The notes under the pieces are model-generated. The model was not told the DNA's origin. It searched no databases and worked only from the letters and a program-made list of their open reading frames with translations. DNA of 64,000 nucleotides from Hansfordia pulvinata (Eukaryota > Ascomycota > Sordariomycetes > Xylariales), in the NCBI GenBank assembly GCA_006538405.1, contig BJKQ01000002.1:62001-126000 (forward strand), read 5' to 3'. The first letter of the stretch is position 1. Every line of letters begins with the position of its first letter. Both the position numbers and the translations under genes were made by a program. Shown piece after piece: positions 45,343 through 57,600 of the stretch.

Positions 45343-48300
45343 TCAAATCGCGCGCCCGCCTCTGCCCAGCCGGTACAGGAGGGCTCCCGCCGCCACGTTG
45401 ACGGCCAGGTGCTGGCCTAGACTCCAGGCCATGCTGTAGAGGTATTTGGGCGAGAATACGGTCCAGATGAAGAGGTGGGTGCGCAGGGCTGTGCACGCCG
45501 CCATGACAGCCACCAGCGCCCCCGCTGCGAATACCGTCAGGAGCGCTGCCTGCTGCGTATACGCCCCTGCCCCTCTTTTGTCGATCGTGCTCTCTGCGGC
45601 CTTGTCTGCGCTCGCGGGAGACGCGCTCTGCTGCCCTGTCCTCTCCCGCTGCAGGAGGAGCAGGTTGCTGCTCGACGTCCACCAAACGGGCGCCGCCCAG
45701 TTGCTGACAAACGTCAGAACAGCTACGAGCACAATGTTGAAGCCGCTGACGCCGTTGTACGCGTTGGACAGATCCACCCCCGAAATCGCGTTGTTGCCGC
45801 CCATCGCAAAGAACGACGCGTGCTGCAACACCAGCGACGATACTCCAAGCTCCACCGCGTCCAATGACAGCTGACCCAACATGCTGTGCAGAATCTGGAA
45901 TAGCAAGTACAAAGGGATATTGGTGATCCGTGACTGCGTCATCGCGAAGAAGCTGAAGAGGAGGTGCATACTCGCCATGGCTGATGGCAGTGACGAAGGT
46001 TTTGAATTAGCTGGCCGAGCACATGATTTTTGGCACGCCGTCACCAGAAGGGATATCGGCTCAACTCACCTTGCAAGTGCGACTCCTCGTTTTTCTGAAA
46101 GTACAGCTGCCATAGAGGGTACAAGGATGTCAATGCGATGCTGGCAAATACTCTCCGGGCTTGCGTCACAAGACTGTCGCCAGCCAGCTTTTCGCTGAGT
46201 GTTTGGGCAAAACCGACCACCAGCTCAGGGGCATCCTGCACCGTGAAGGCGAGCTTGAAAGCCAGTCCCGATAGGACCAGTACCGAGACGGCGAGTCCGG
46301 ACAATATCACCGGCACGCCTGAAAGCCGTCGTATGAGTAGAACACCAAAGATTGCGTAGGTTAGAGTCACCAAGCACCACAGAGTCAAGGGGTTCGGTGC
46401 TAGGGAAGTGGTGACAAGATCCGGTTCCCCGGCAAACTTTTGGCCCGTCTGGTTCCAAGCGCGGACGAGACGGAAGATGGCCACGGAAAGGGCAATCATC
46501 ACCAGAATACGCGGGATCTTTTCGAGTTTCTGCGAGGTTATCTATGGTCAGTTTTGTCTGAAGCGCAGAAAGGAGAGGATATGGAGACGCCCGACTCACT
46601 TTTTAAGGCCCAAGTAGAAGAGCCAGCTTGATCCAGTCCAGTACCAGAACTGCTGTTCCTCTTCAACGTAGCTGCTGGCGAACATCATGACCCCGTAGAG
46701 AAGGGTCACCAGGAAGAAGGGACCCCAGCTAGTAAAGTCGGCCGTGATCTGGGTCGCTGCTACGGCCGAGGCCGTCACAAGGGAGGCGGCTGCAATGACA
46801 CCACCAGCCCACATGCGTGTTGTATTGTAATTGCTGGCCATGCTTGTCATCAGGTCCGATGCTTCGTTAAGCCACTGGTGAATACAATGTCAGCCAAGGT
46901 CAAGGGCAAGCCGAACTTCGATTCGCTTACCTTCAGGACGCCCGATATCCACTGATCCAGTCCCTCATCACCCATATCTTGCCCTTCCAGGTCCAGGGCT
47001 CCGAGTGTGGCTTCCAGCGCCAGCCATTTGCGCGCCAGTTCATCAGCAGGAGACCCCAAGCCAGCACAGCCGTCGCTGCTAAGGGAGAGGAGAGAGCAGG
47101 CCGGTGACGGGGCACCTCCGAATGCAGCAGCCACAATGTCGAATATCTGCACAGCGTTGCTTTTCAAGATTTCGACTTTTTGGCGACCTGCGCAATGAAG
47201 GACAGTCAGCTCTCAGCACTCGAGTGTACGAGGTTCGAGAATAAAACCGAGGGGCGGGCACTCACGATCGGCCCAGAATGGTAGAAATTCGGCCATGAAC
47301 GTTCCGAGGTTGTTCTTGGGAATGGGGAAACCAAGCAAAGCAGCCAGAGTTGGGGCAAGGTCGGATTGCTGCACAAAATTGTAATACCGAAAGTCGGGGG
47401 CAAAGTCGGCGGGAGCCTTGGCCGGGGCGGAGATGTGCTTCAGCTTGGGCGAGGCGAAGACGAGCGCGGACGAGGTCTCGCCTGGGGACGAGGCGCCATG
47501 GTTCCCGGCGTCGTTCATGCCATGGTCACCGCAAAACACCAAGAGAGTGTTTTGGAGATGAGGCTCTGACTCTATGGCATGGTAGATCTGGCGGACGATG
47601 CCGTCCATCTCGCGCTGCTTGGGGAGCATGTGAGGGCCGCGGGGCCCCGTCTTGTGACCAATGTGGTCAAGGCCAAGGTAGTGGAGGACCATGGTGTTCC
47701 AATCGCGATTGCGGAGCTCAGGGGCGAGGTGGCGGGTAACGTTATTGTCGACCTCGGTAAAGTCGGACACGAAGAAGCTCGAGGTGCCGTCGGCGCGGTC
47801 GAAGACGTCGGGGAAGAGCTTCAGCCAGGTGTCGTCGCCGTACATAAGCAGCGGGCCGGCATGAGTGGCCTTCATCTGGGCCAGCCAGGTGTCCTGAACG
47901 GCGAGGGTGGCCGAGGTATCGGCCTCGTCGAAGCTGAGAATGGCGTCCAGGAAGGAAGGCGTGGATCCAGTGGTAATGGCCTTGATGCGCGGCATGGTAA
48001 TCGTTGGGGAGGTGGCGTAGGCAGTGAAGGGCATAGCGACGCCATCGGCAATGAGACTGGGGGGATCGGCGAGGGGTCAGTGAGCGATCCAGCGGGGTTG
48101 GTGGCGGCGCGGACGAAAGAGTGAGGCATCTGGTCCGCGTGGAGTGGCAAGTGTGGAGGGCGAGAGGCGTACCTTTGGGTGAACTGGAAGCCCGAACCAC
48201 GGGAATATACAAAGTCGCTGGAGATCGTGTCAGCCGATATCTGATCTGTCCTGGGGTGTGCAACTGTTGCTGCGGGGGGCTGTTGACCTGCGCAAGGCGT

Positions 48301-48529
48301 CGACGACCATGAAGATCACCCGATCAAAAGGGGCGGGAGGAACATCCTGGGCGGCGGTGGCATATTGGGCGAGGCCCGGCAGAAAGGGCTTGTAGGGGAA
48401 GAAGCCTGTAGCGAAGACGAGGATGGCGGCGGGAATGAGTAGATTGGCTAGGGTAAGAAGTGCGGTCGAGATCGAGGGAGACCTCGAGACCGGGGACCGG
48501 GTCGGGGCCCGGCCATGTTGGCGCGACAT
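45343..48529 (-). CDS. LAS21: GPI ethanolamine phosphate transferase 2
   Basis: complement of exons 48288-48529, 48173-48217, 47266-48056, 46931-47187, 46600-46874, 46070-46529 and 45343-45980. LAS21/GPI7 is an ER-membrane enzyme that adds ethanolamine phosphate to the second mannose of the GPI precursor. The N-terminal catalytic domain belongs to the alkaline phosphatase superfamily: MVVDALRSDFVY (metal-binding Asp77), TSPTITMPRIKAITTG (Thr nucleophile), LGLDHIGHKTGPRG and FCGDHGMNDAGNHG. The C-terminal half is many membrane spans, including EEEQQFWYW and WNQTGQKFAGEPDL. All six introns (56-116 nt) have GT-AG ends and most show CTGAC/CTAAT branch sites. Exon 2 is only 45 nt. Phases agree everywhere except the exon 5/6 junction, where one base is missing beside the AAAAA run at 46600-46604; adding it gives 902 aa. 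Homologues are of similar length (about 830-900 aa). Confidence 0.92.
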
Positions 48530-49588
48530 GTCCGGGTGATAGGCGTAGGGCGAGGAAGCTGGAGCGCGGGGGGCGGGAGAGCCTGATCAGCGATGAGATC
48601 TGTCGTGGTGGCCTAGAAGGTGCTATAAGCCGGCAGGGTGCAAGGTGGCGGGACCCATGGCAGAGAGGAAGCTCGTGGGTGAAGCTGGAAGACTGACGTA
48701 GTCAAGCGCGGCGTGGGAGTTCGCGGCGCGTCTGTCGGAGTGTCGGCGCGTGTCGCCCTAAGATGTGCCGAGATGTACCTAGAAGCTACCAGGTACCGAG
48801 AAGAATGTCTCCAAAGGCAGGGTTTGGGTTGGTAGTTACGTATCCCCTACTGGAGGTACATGCCTCCTGCAACTGTCTTGCCCCTCCGATCCACAAGATC
48901 CATTTCATACATGTCAACAGGTGCCTTATGTAGGGACATGTGGATGTACGGGTATCGTTCATCCATGATCCGCGTTGAGGTAGGTGCATATTTGAACAAT
49001 GAATCAGGTATCCTTTACATTACTTTCTTCCAGATTTCCTGCTTCCGGACAAGTCCGGGCATTTGTGAAGAACCGAGAAATGGTGAACTCGGCCCTGGTC
49101 TCATGGCCCGAAAAGGGTCCTTGGAATCCTCGGGCCCGGCGGCTTCGGGGCTAGGAGCTTCGGGTTTCAGCGTTTCTTCAGGGATCGAGGGGCTCACTTT
49201 GGGGGCTCGGTGGAGCCGCGGGCGTGCGTGGGGAGCGGCGCCGTACCCGTAGGCCGGGCGGTTCTACCAGACCGACAATGGATGTGGGCGGGCTTGGTTG
49301 CCACCGGCCGACCCGTACCCCGTCATTGACATTGGCGCCGATGGAAGGCCACTTTCCCGGCTTCATCTTCGACAATCCCAGCCGCCCGGCTTACTCCGCC
49401 AGCCGAGACTCGCCACCCACCCACCCACCTATCCACACACACACACAATATAAATACGAGTACATCCATACAAGCTGCCCCGGGGACCTGAACGAGCCCG
49501 CAGCTTCACCAAAGCACCTTCAATCTGCCTGCTTGTGATCAGCGCCGCCCTCTCCCTCGCGCGTCAACCGATCGCATAAGCAAAGGAC
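48530..49588. other. Divergent intergenic region between LAS21 and the Q/H-tract protein gene
   Basis: No gene seen. It contains promoters for both neighbours. TACGAGTA occurs at about 49459 together with a short CA repeat (about 49434-49447). Confidence 0.55.
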
Positions 49589-51033
49589 ATGGCGTCAACC
49601 GGCCCCGACAAGAGCAACAGCAGCCCGGACGCCGCACCCCGCCAGTCCGGTGTGGACAGCACCAACCCTTTCATCCGCTTCAAGCAGCACATCGACGCCC
49701 ACATGCAGCGTGGCTTCGACACTTGGTCCTCTTTCTTGCCCCACCCTTCCCCCTTTGCCCCCTGGCCTACATGGCAGCAGCAGCAGCAGCAGCATCATCA
49801 TCATCATCATCATCCCACCACCTTCTTCTCCTCGCCTGCCACCAATCAGCAGTCCCCGTATCCTCCGTGGGCCTCCTCCCGTGATGTGCCCCTCTCGCAG
49901 CACCACGAGGATCCCGCCGATGACCTCGACGGCGTCTTGCTCTGGGCCGTATCCTCCCCCTACTCTCCCTTGAACCTGCAACACCTGCCCCGCCCCGCCC
50001 CGCCTCTCGCGACTTGCCTGCGGGCGGCGCATCGGACGTCTCCTTCCGCACGGCCTTCGAGGACCTGCTGGTTGCCGCGGCCGCAGATCCCAGCTTGCAG
50101 TCCCGCTCCGCTTCTGTGGGCCCTTCTGCGGACTCCCGTCTGCGCCAGCAGGAGCAGCCACTGCACGTCGCCGACTGGGTGGCCGACTTGCACCGCCGTG
50201 GCCTGTGGCCCGCCTATCACGCCGGCGTCCGCACCACCGACCCGCCCGCCTTCACCCCCGGCGTCCTCGCCACCATCCGCGCACTCATCCCCGCGCAAGG
50301 CCTTCACTTCACTGCTCCGGCGAGCCCACGCGCCCGCGGCCCCGCTGAGCTCGCGGCAGCGGCAGCGCGGCAACGGCAACAACGGCAGCCCGTTGGGGAG
50401 TGGGGCGCAGTCGAGCGTGGGGAGACGGGGCGGCGGGGTCGCGAAGCGGCAGGCGAGACGCCGTCGGAGCCATGGCGAGAGAAGGGCGAGGACCACCGTG
50501 GCGACGACTGGAGCAAGCAGCAAACAACAGCAGAGGGAGAGGATGAGGACGGGCTACCCATGCACGAGCTCGAGCTGATGGCTCGCCTGCTGGGCTTTTC
50601 ACTGCACCCGTCTCCGACCCCGCCACCCCCGCCTTACAGCGCCGCCCCGGCTCCGGTGCCAGGCCAGACGACCGACGAACCGCCGTCCAGACGTACCGCC
50701 TACAGCGCGGCCGCTAAACAGGCCGGCGGAGCGGAGGAGACGGTGGAGGAAGAGACGCGGGCGGACGGCAGTCGCACCGTGACGACGACGACAACCAGCG
50801 GGCCCGGCCGCGTCGCTGTCCGACGCGAGTCCTTCAACCCGCAGGGTGACCTGGTGAGCAGCTCGAGCGAGACGCGCGTTCACAAGTCTTTCTCTTGGTC
50901 ATGGCCGCCAGCTGGTGAAGAGCCGAAGCGCGACAGCAGCGCAGGCCGCGCCGAGGACGACGGCGAGTATAACGACAGTGGCGGAAGAGACGCGCAGGAC
51001 GCAGGGAGGGGCGGCTGGTTTTGGACGCGTTGA
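49589..51033 (+). CDS. Uncharacterised protein with poly-Q/poly-H tract, one apparent base deletion
   Basis: The start at 49589 opens MASTGPDKSNSSPDAAPRQS, followed by NPFIRFKQHIDAHMQRGFDT, a segment that reads like a conserved helix. A Q6-H7 tract lies near residues 63-75. The frame must shift near 49985, in a CCCCGCCCCGCCCCG run, so that LNLQHLPRPAPP leads into SRDLPAGGASDVSFRTAFEDLLVAA. No AG acceptor exists in the right place for an intron. With one base added the protein is 481 aa. The C-terminal part is low complexity but contains a Thr-rich core (ETRADGSRTVTTTTTSGPGR) and FNPQGDLVSSSSETRVHKSF, and ends GGWFWTR. No signal peptide or membrane span. No family is recognised; the disordered, Arg/Glu/Ser-rich composition suggests a scaffold or adaptor, which is inference. 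It converges on NOP4. Confidence 0.7.
49775..49813 (+). repeat. (CAG)6(CAT)7 coding microsatellite
   Basis: Six CAG followed by seven CAT codons encode Gln6-His7 in the uncharacterised protein. It is likely to vary in length between isolates. Confidence 0.92.
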
Positions 51034-51507
51034 CGGATCCGGCTGCCCCGGACGCGGTCGGTCCCTTTGTTTTCTGATTTTCCCCGAGCGCAGGATTTTT
51101 TTTTCTTTTGCTGCTCTCTTCTCTCCACTCCTCTATGATATCCACTCTCATGAACTTGTACGAACGTATTGGATGTGCTGGCGTTTGACCTGCCCATTTA
51201 CAAAGTATTGCTCACGGAACACGCACGCATCGACCGCGGCTGCGTGGTGGCGGGTTGGAAAGGGGTGGACTTTGTACACTCAACTCCTCAACGGCTTATG
51301 CAGGAAACGACGAGACCGGCCTTCGCCATGAGGATGGAATCACGTACAGTATGTAGTGGGCACTCATAGGTAGACTGTCAAAATGAGTGCATATTTCTCA
51401 TGCTCATTGTTCATATCATCAATATGGACTTGTTTCGCGGCAAACCACTTTTCAAACACCTGGCATTTCTCAGCCCCCTCCCTGATCCTCCCGCACTGAC
51501 GACTTGG
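51034..51507. other. Convergent 3' region between the Q/H-tract gene and NOP4
   Basis: It contains a T-rich run near 51099-51113 and should hold both 3' UTRs. No gene seen. Confidence 0.6.
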
Positions 51508-53966
51508 TCATCCCCGCGTCTGCGACTTCTTCTTCCTCATCATGCGTTTCCGCCCAATAATCTGCTGCTTCATCGAGTCCTGGGGTGCCTCGCCGGCGCG
51601 GCCTGCGTCCCCGCCTTCGCCAACGACCCGCTTGCCATTCTTGTATTGCCGCTTGTCCTTGGAGACGGCAAAGTCCTTGCCCTTGGGCGCGGGCGGTGCG
51701 CCGCGGCCGCCGTCCCTGCCGGCTCCTCCGCCACGGCCACCGCCATCGCGACCGCCGCGGGCTCCACCGCGGGCTCCACCGCGGCCCCACGACCACTGCC
51801 CCCGCGGCCCCCGGCCCCGAAGCGCCCAGCATCGTCGTTTCCGGGCCCCGAGTAGTTCTCGTGACCCTCGACGGCCTCGCTGTTGGGGTTCTTGCCGTGG
51901 GAAGCGGCACGGCTCTGCAGGTCGCCGCGGCGGCGGATGACATTGGCATTCTCAATGGCGAACTCGGCGATCAGGCGCATGGGCTTGCCAGAGGTTGGGT
52001 GGTCGAGGGCGTGGCCGTTGAGCCAGCGCAGGCCCATGAGCGCCCAACGGTGCGACGAGTACTCGATGAAGCCGTAGCCGCGGCTGCGACCCGCGCCGTC
52101 GGCCTCGGCGACTTTGGAGCCTTCCTTGTTTTCAAAGACAATCTTGGCCTGCTTGACCACCCCCTTGCCCTTCTCGCGCCGCCGGTGCTCTGCTTCCCGA
52201 TCCTCGTCGCCGCCCCGTGCGTTCTCTTCCTTGGAGATGGGCTCGCGCTTGCCTTCTTTCACGTCGCTGGCGAAGCCGACCACGGCCTCGCGTGCGAGCG
52301 CCTTGAGCTTCTTCGAGTCGATGTCGCGCGGCATGTTGCGAATCGCCAGGCGCGTCAAGCTCAGGTGCAGGCTCGGGTTGCCCTGGATCATCTTCTTGCG
52401 CTGCGCCGCGCTCTGGTCGCGCATCTTGACCTCGGCGGCGGGGAGCAGCGCGTGCAGAGGGGTGCCGGGGTTGATGGCGCCCTCGGCCAGTAGGTACAGG
52501 CGTCTCTTGTCCTTGTCGGCCTTGCCCTGGCGCGCCGCCAGGCCTGTCTCGGCCAGCCGTGTCGCCTCGCCCTTGCTGACGGCTTGTGTCACCTGCAGCA
52601 CGCGCCCATCGAGCGTGTAGCGACCCGTTGCGTCGGCCATCTCGTTCTGCAGGATCGATTTCTTGTTCATTACCGCCTCCTGCGCCTGCGCCTGCCGCGG
52701 CGCCCCTCGCAGACACTCCTTGAAGTCATCCTCTTTGATCATGCACACGAAGCCCGTGCCTGCCGGTCGGTCCATGGCCCGGTCCATGACAATGCGCGCG
52801 TACCGGACGGGGCCAAACTTCTCAAAATGGGCCTTGAGATCGGCGTCCGTGGTGTTGAATGGGAGATTGCGGATGAAGAGCGTTGTGCTGTTGTCGGTCA
52901 GGGGTTTTTGGGCGGGCTTTGCTGTGGCCTCGGATGCCGCGCCGTCGTCGGCTTCTTCATCACTTTCGGCATCTCCGTCGTCGGATCCGTCCTCGGCTTC
53001 GTCCTCGTCCTCGTCGTCCTCGTTATCCTCGTCATCCTCATCGTCATCCTCGTCCTTGCTGTCCTCGTCTTCCAGATTTTCTCCGTGGTTCTTGAAAAAG
53101 TTTTTCATGTCCTCTTCGAGCTGCTCATCCTCGGTCAGGTTTTTCTTAGGCGCGGAGTCTTTACTCTCGCTCTCGTCCTCGTCATCACTTGGCTCGTCCT
53201 GTTTCTTGGATTTTTTGGTGGGTTTCGATTTCGGCTTCTCGTCCTCATCCTTGGCGCGCTCCGTGCTCCACTGCTTCTTGTCGACGGCCCAGTCAACGGC
53301 GAGTGTTCTGCCGTCGACGGTCTTGCCATTGATGGCATCGATGGCTTGTTGAGCGTTTTTGCGGCCGCGCAAGGTGACGAAACCGAAACCCGACAATTTC
53401 CCCTTGTTGTTGGGCAGGTCGGCAAACTTGACCAGCCCGTGCATGCGGAAAAGCTGGGCGAGCTGGTCGCTGGTCTTGATGCTCCAGGGCAGATTGCGGA
53501 CAATAAGCTTGGGAGCCTTGCGTGCCTCGGTGAGCTCGGCTTGGCGCTGGTCTTTTTTGGCCTGGGCATCGGCATTTTGAGGCCCGGGCTGGCGGTGGCG
53601 GGGCTCGGCAACTTCCAGAATGAGGGGCCGGCCGTCGAGCTTTTGCTTGTGCAGCTTGGCCTTTGCGTCCTTGCAGTCGTCGGCGTCGGTGAAAGTCACG
53701 AAGCCGTAGCCTCGGGAGGCCTTGGTGGCTGGATCGGTGATGACGGTGGCATGCTTGATGGGGAAGTGTTGGGAGAAAAAGTCGGTCAGGGTGTCGGCAG
53801 TGGCCGACGGGGGCAGAGAGCGGACGAAGAGCGACCTGCTGGCCTCGACCCGCGGCTTCTTGGTAGCGGGCTCGGCCGCGGCAGATTGAGGGCGGTCCTC
53901 CTGGGTGAGGGGCTCTGCGGCAGCGTCTTCAGCGCCGGGCTGGCCTCTGCGTCTCTTGTTGCCCAT
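51508..53966 (-). CDS. NOP4: Nucleolar RNA-binding protein Nop4 (RBM28 family), one apparent base deletion near the C-terminus
   Basis: Intronless. Nop4 has four RNA-recognition motifs and is needed for 27S pre-rRNA processing and 60S subunit assembly in the nucleolus. RRM1 is about residues 45-122 (RNP1 RGYGFVTF) and RRM2 about 152-229 (RNP1 LSGFGFVTL). A very acidic Asp/Glu linker spans about 255-345. RRM3 is about 361-440 (FIRNLPFNTTDADL, GTGFVCMI). A split RRM4 lies at about 525-690 (LAIRNMPRDIDSKKL, then RSRGYGFIEYSSHRWALMGL). Read straight through, the frame becomes alanine/proline-rich nonsense after GRFGAGGRGGSGRG and stops at 51570. Adding one base near 51787 instead gives an RGG-type tail, then KRQYKNGKRVV and QQIIGRKRMMRKKK, ending at 51508: 819 aa. 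This basic tail is what the family shows. It is divergent from YCG1. Confidence 0.92.
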
Positions 53967-54612
53967 GGCTGGCTGGCCGGTTGCTGAATCGAGAGCGTCC
54001 TACTGTATGCGGGTGATTGAAAGACTCCGACCACCGCGGGGAGATGAGTCAAGGGACGCAAGTGAACAAAAGTCGCTCCTTGACTGTCGGACGGTGTGTC
54101 TGCAAGAAGCCAGAGAGTTGGGTGGTCAACAACCAGTCAAAGCGAGATTGAAGACGGTCGACAGCGGGAACGAACTGCGAAGAGAGAAAATAAAATGGGG
54201 CTCTGAGACGATAAAACGATAAGCAGTGGTGGGAGTGGGGCGTCCATGAGCCTCGTACTCGTACATATTGACGGCAGCTCGTACGAAAGCGGCGTGGCAG
54301 GTACTCCGTACAAAGCACCAGTGCGGGCAGTCGCGCGGCAGCCCGGGCTTTATTGACTTTGGGGCGCGCACCGCGTTTGATTGGCCCGTCGCCCCCCAAG
54401 TACACAAACATCCCACCTCGTGTGGTCCATCTCCACCTGCTCTCCGCCCTCACCCATGCTGCCCGCGACTTCCACCATCCCACCCCCCAACACGCTGTCC
54501 GGTCGCGCCACATGGTTGCTGCATCTGCTCCCTCCTGATCCTTCGCATCCGACCCTGAGCGGCGCGCAGCCAGAGAGAGCTTCAGTCCGCCCGACTGCAC
54601 CGCCATCCCAAC
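53967..54612. promoter_or_regulatory. Shared divergent promoter of NOP4 and YCG1
   Basis: 646 bp separate the two start codons, so both promoters must lie here unless they extend into the genes. A TCGTACTCGTACAT block of the palindrome family lies at about 54253-54266 near the centre. No TATA box or known factor site is assigned. Confidence 0.6.
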
Positions 54613-57600
54613 ATGCCCCCCAGAACCGCCGGGCGGTCGGCGCGGTCCACCGCCGCGTCCAAGGCCGCCAGCGCCACCCTCGACATCCCCGACGACGGCC
54701 CCGACAACCGCCTGCGCGCCCAGATCGGCCCCATCTTCCGCGACGCCCAGAAGACGACAGCCACCCACCGAAAGCTCGTCGTCAACCTGCGCAAGCTGCA
54801 CGAGGCCTGCTGCTACGAGCCCACGCGCCCCTCCAAGGACAAGAGCCAGCAGGACGATGGCGCCGACGAAGCCGACTTCAACCGCGAGTTCACCCGCTGC
54901 GTCATGCGCGCCATGCCTGTCAAGAAGAGCGAGGGCGTCGGCGAGAAGACAATCCGCTTCGTCGGCCTCTTCCTGCGCCACGCAAACGACAAGGACAATG
55001 ACCTCCTGGGCGAGGACGACATGGACGCCAGCATCATGCCCGAGACGCCCAGCACCCGCCTGACCAACAAGGTCATGGAGGCTATCCTGCCGCTTCTCGC
55101 GGCCAAGGACAAGTTTGTCCGCTATCGCGCAACCCAGATGATCTCGCACATCATCAACTCGCTCGACGCCATCGACGACGACCTCTTCCAGAAGCTGCGC
55201 CAGGGCCTGCTCAAGCGCGTTCGCGACAAGGAGGCCGTTGTGCGCTCCCAGGCCGTCCTTGGCCTGGGACGCCTGGCTGGCAACCAGGTCGAGAGCCTGG
55301 TCAACCCCGACGAGACCGACGACGAGGCCGAGACGGGCCTATTGGAAAAGCTACTGGAGGTGTTGCAGAATGATCCCAGTGCGGACGTGCGCCGATCGCT
55401 CCTCGTGAACCTCCCCATCTTGCCCAACACCTTGCCGTATCTGCTCGAGCGTGCCCGCGACCAGGACGCCCCCACCCGCCGTGCGGTCTATGCTCGCCTG
55501 CTGCCCGCCTTGGGCGACTTCCGCCATCTGTCGTTGTCGATGCGTGAGAAGCTGCTGCGATGGGGCCTGCGCGACCGCGACGACAACGTCCGCAAGGCTG
55601 CGGGTCGTCTGTTCCGCGATCGCTGGATCGAGGATTGCATCGCCACCGACCAGCAGGCCGACAGCGACGCGCCCGCGGAGGCCCAGCAGAACCCCGTCAG
55701 TTTCGAGGCGCTGCTCGAGCTTCTCGAGCGAATCGACGTCCTCAACTCTGGGGTCGACAACGGCGTCGCGCTGGAGGCCATGCGCGGTTTCTGGGAAGGC
55801 CGGCCCGACTACCGCAACGCCGTATCCTTCGACGACAATTTCTGGGAGACCCTCAGCGCCGAGTCGGTCTTCATTGCGCGCAGCTTCAACGAGTTCTGCC
55901 GGTCCGAGGGCAACCGCAAGTACGAGTCGCTCGTCGAGGAGAAGCTGCCCGAGGTAACCAAGCTAGCCTTCTTCCTCGAGCGGTACCTCAACGTCCTGAT
56001 CGAGGCCATTAGGAGGGTCAACAGCCAGGAGGGCGAGGACGACGAGGAAGAGGACACGGTGGAGCAGGAGTTCATCGTCGAGCAGCTGCTGCACATAGTG
56101 CTGACGCTCGACTACTCGGACGAGGTGGGCCGCCGCAAGATGTTCTCGATGCTGCGGCAGAGCCTGTCGATCCCCGAGCTGCCCGACCAGATCACCAAGC
56201 TGACGGTCGAGGTGCTGCGCGACATCTGCGCGCCCGACTCGGCCGGCGAGAAGGAGTTCACCAGCATCGTGCTGGAAGCCGTGGCCGACGTGCACGACAC
56301 GCTGCTGGACGAGGAGCCCGAGTCGGACATGGGCGACGGCGAGGAGAGCTTCCACTCGGCGCGGTCCGAGGTCAGCCGCGAGAGCACGCCCGCGGGGGGC
56401 AAGCGCGGCGGCAAGGTGCTGAGCGAAGAGGAGGCGCGCGAGAAGGCCATCAAGGAGATCATGATCAACATGAAGTGCCTGCACATCGTCCAGAGCATGC
56501 TGGCGCACGTCGAGGGCAACCTGCAGCAGAACGACCACCTGGTGGCCATGCTGAACAATCTTGTCGTGCCGGCGGTGCGCAGCCACGAGGCGCCGGTGCG
56601 TGAGCGAGGCCTTGTGTGCCTAGGGCTGTGCTCGCTGCTGGACCGGCCCCTGGCCGAGGAGAACCTGACTCTGTTCATGCACTTCTTCAGCAAGGGCCAC
56701 GCCGCCCTGCAGATCACCGCGCTGCACATCCTGACCGACATCCTCAACGTCCACGGCGCCCAGCTGCTGACGGCCACCCCGACCCTGCTCAAGGTCTACA
56801 CCCGCGCCCTGCGCTCCGGCTCCCGCAACCCCGAGGTCCAGGGCGCCGCCACCGTGGCTGTGTCCAAGCTGCTCCTCGGCCGCGTCATCACCGACTCGGA
56901 CACGGCCGCCGAGCTGCTGAAGATGCTCGTCGTGGCCTACTTCGACCCCGCGACGGCCGGCAACCAGACCGTCCGCCAGGCGCTCAACTACTTCCTGCCC
57001 GTCTTCTGCTTCTCCCGCGCCGAGAACCAGGCGCTCATGCGCGTTGTTGCCCTCGACGCCCTGCACAGTCTCTACAACATCCGCGAGGGCTTGCTGGACG
57101 ACGACGACGACTTTGACGACGACGACGGCATGCAGACCCTCAACGCCATCGGGGCCTGTCTCGTGGACTGGACCGATCCTCGCAAGTGCTACGTCCCAGG
57201 GTCACAGGGCGGCGTGCTCGCCACCGACGCCAAGATGGCTCAGGCGGCTGCCGTCAACGGCGACGTCCATCTGGATCTCGCCGTTGACATACTCGAAAAG
57301 CTCAACAGCAACTTTAGCAGTAAGTCCCCCCGTCTTCCGTTTGTCCCGATTGTTTGCGCCGCCCATGCCTGCCCCTGGCCTAAGAATCACCGTGTCTCTG
57401 CGCGAACCAACTGACGAATGTGCCTTGTGACAGAAGAAGAAAAGAAAACCATTGCTCCCCTGCTGGGCAAGCTGTATGTGTCCCCGGCATCGTCGGAGGA
57501 CCGTCTGCGGAGTCTGTACGAAGAGGTATCGGCGGTAGTCGACGACGGCCTGTTGGCGGATAACACGACTGGCCGTAATGCGCTGTACAAGCTGCACGTC

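Noticed and set aside
49940..50070. An intron to explain the frame change in the Q/H-tract protein
   Set aside because: There is no suitably placed AG acceptor or branch site, and removing the segment would delete the conserved-looking FRTAFEDLLVAA region.
52584..53987. Long plus-strand frame antisense to NOP4 (467 codons)
   Set aside because: Hydrophobic low-complexity translation of the acidic linker and RRM codons; the minus strand has four RRMs.
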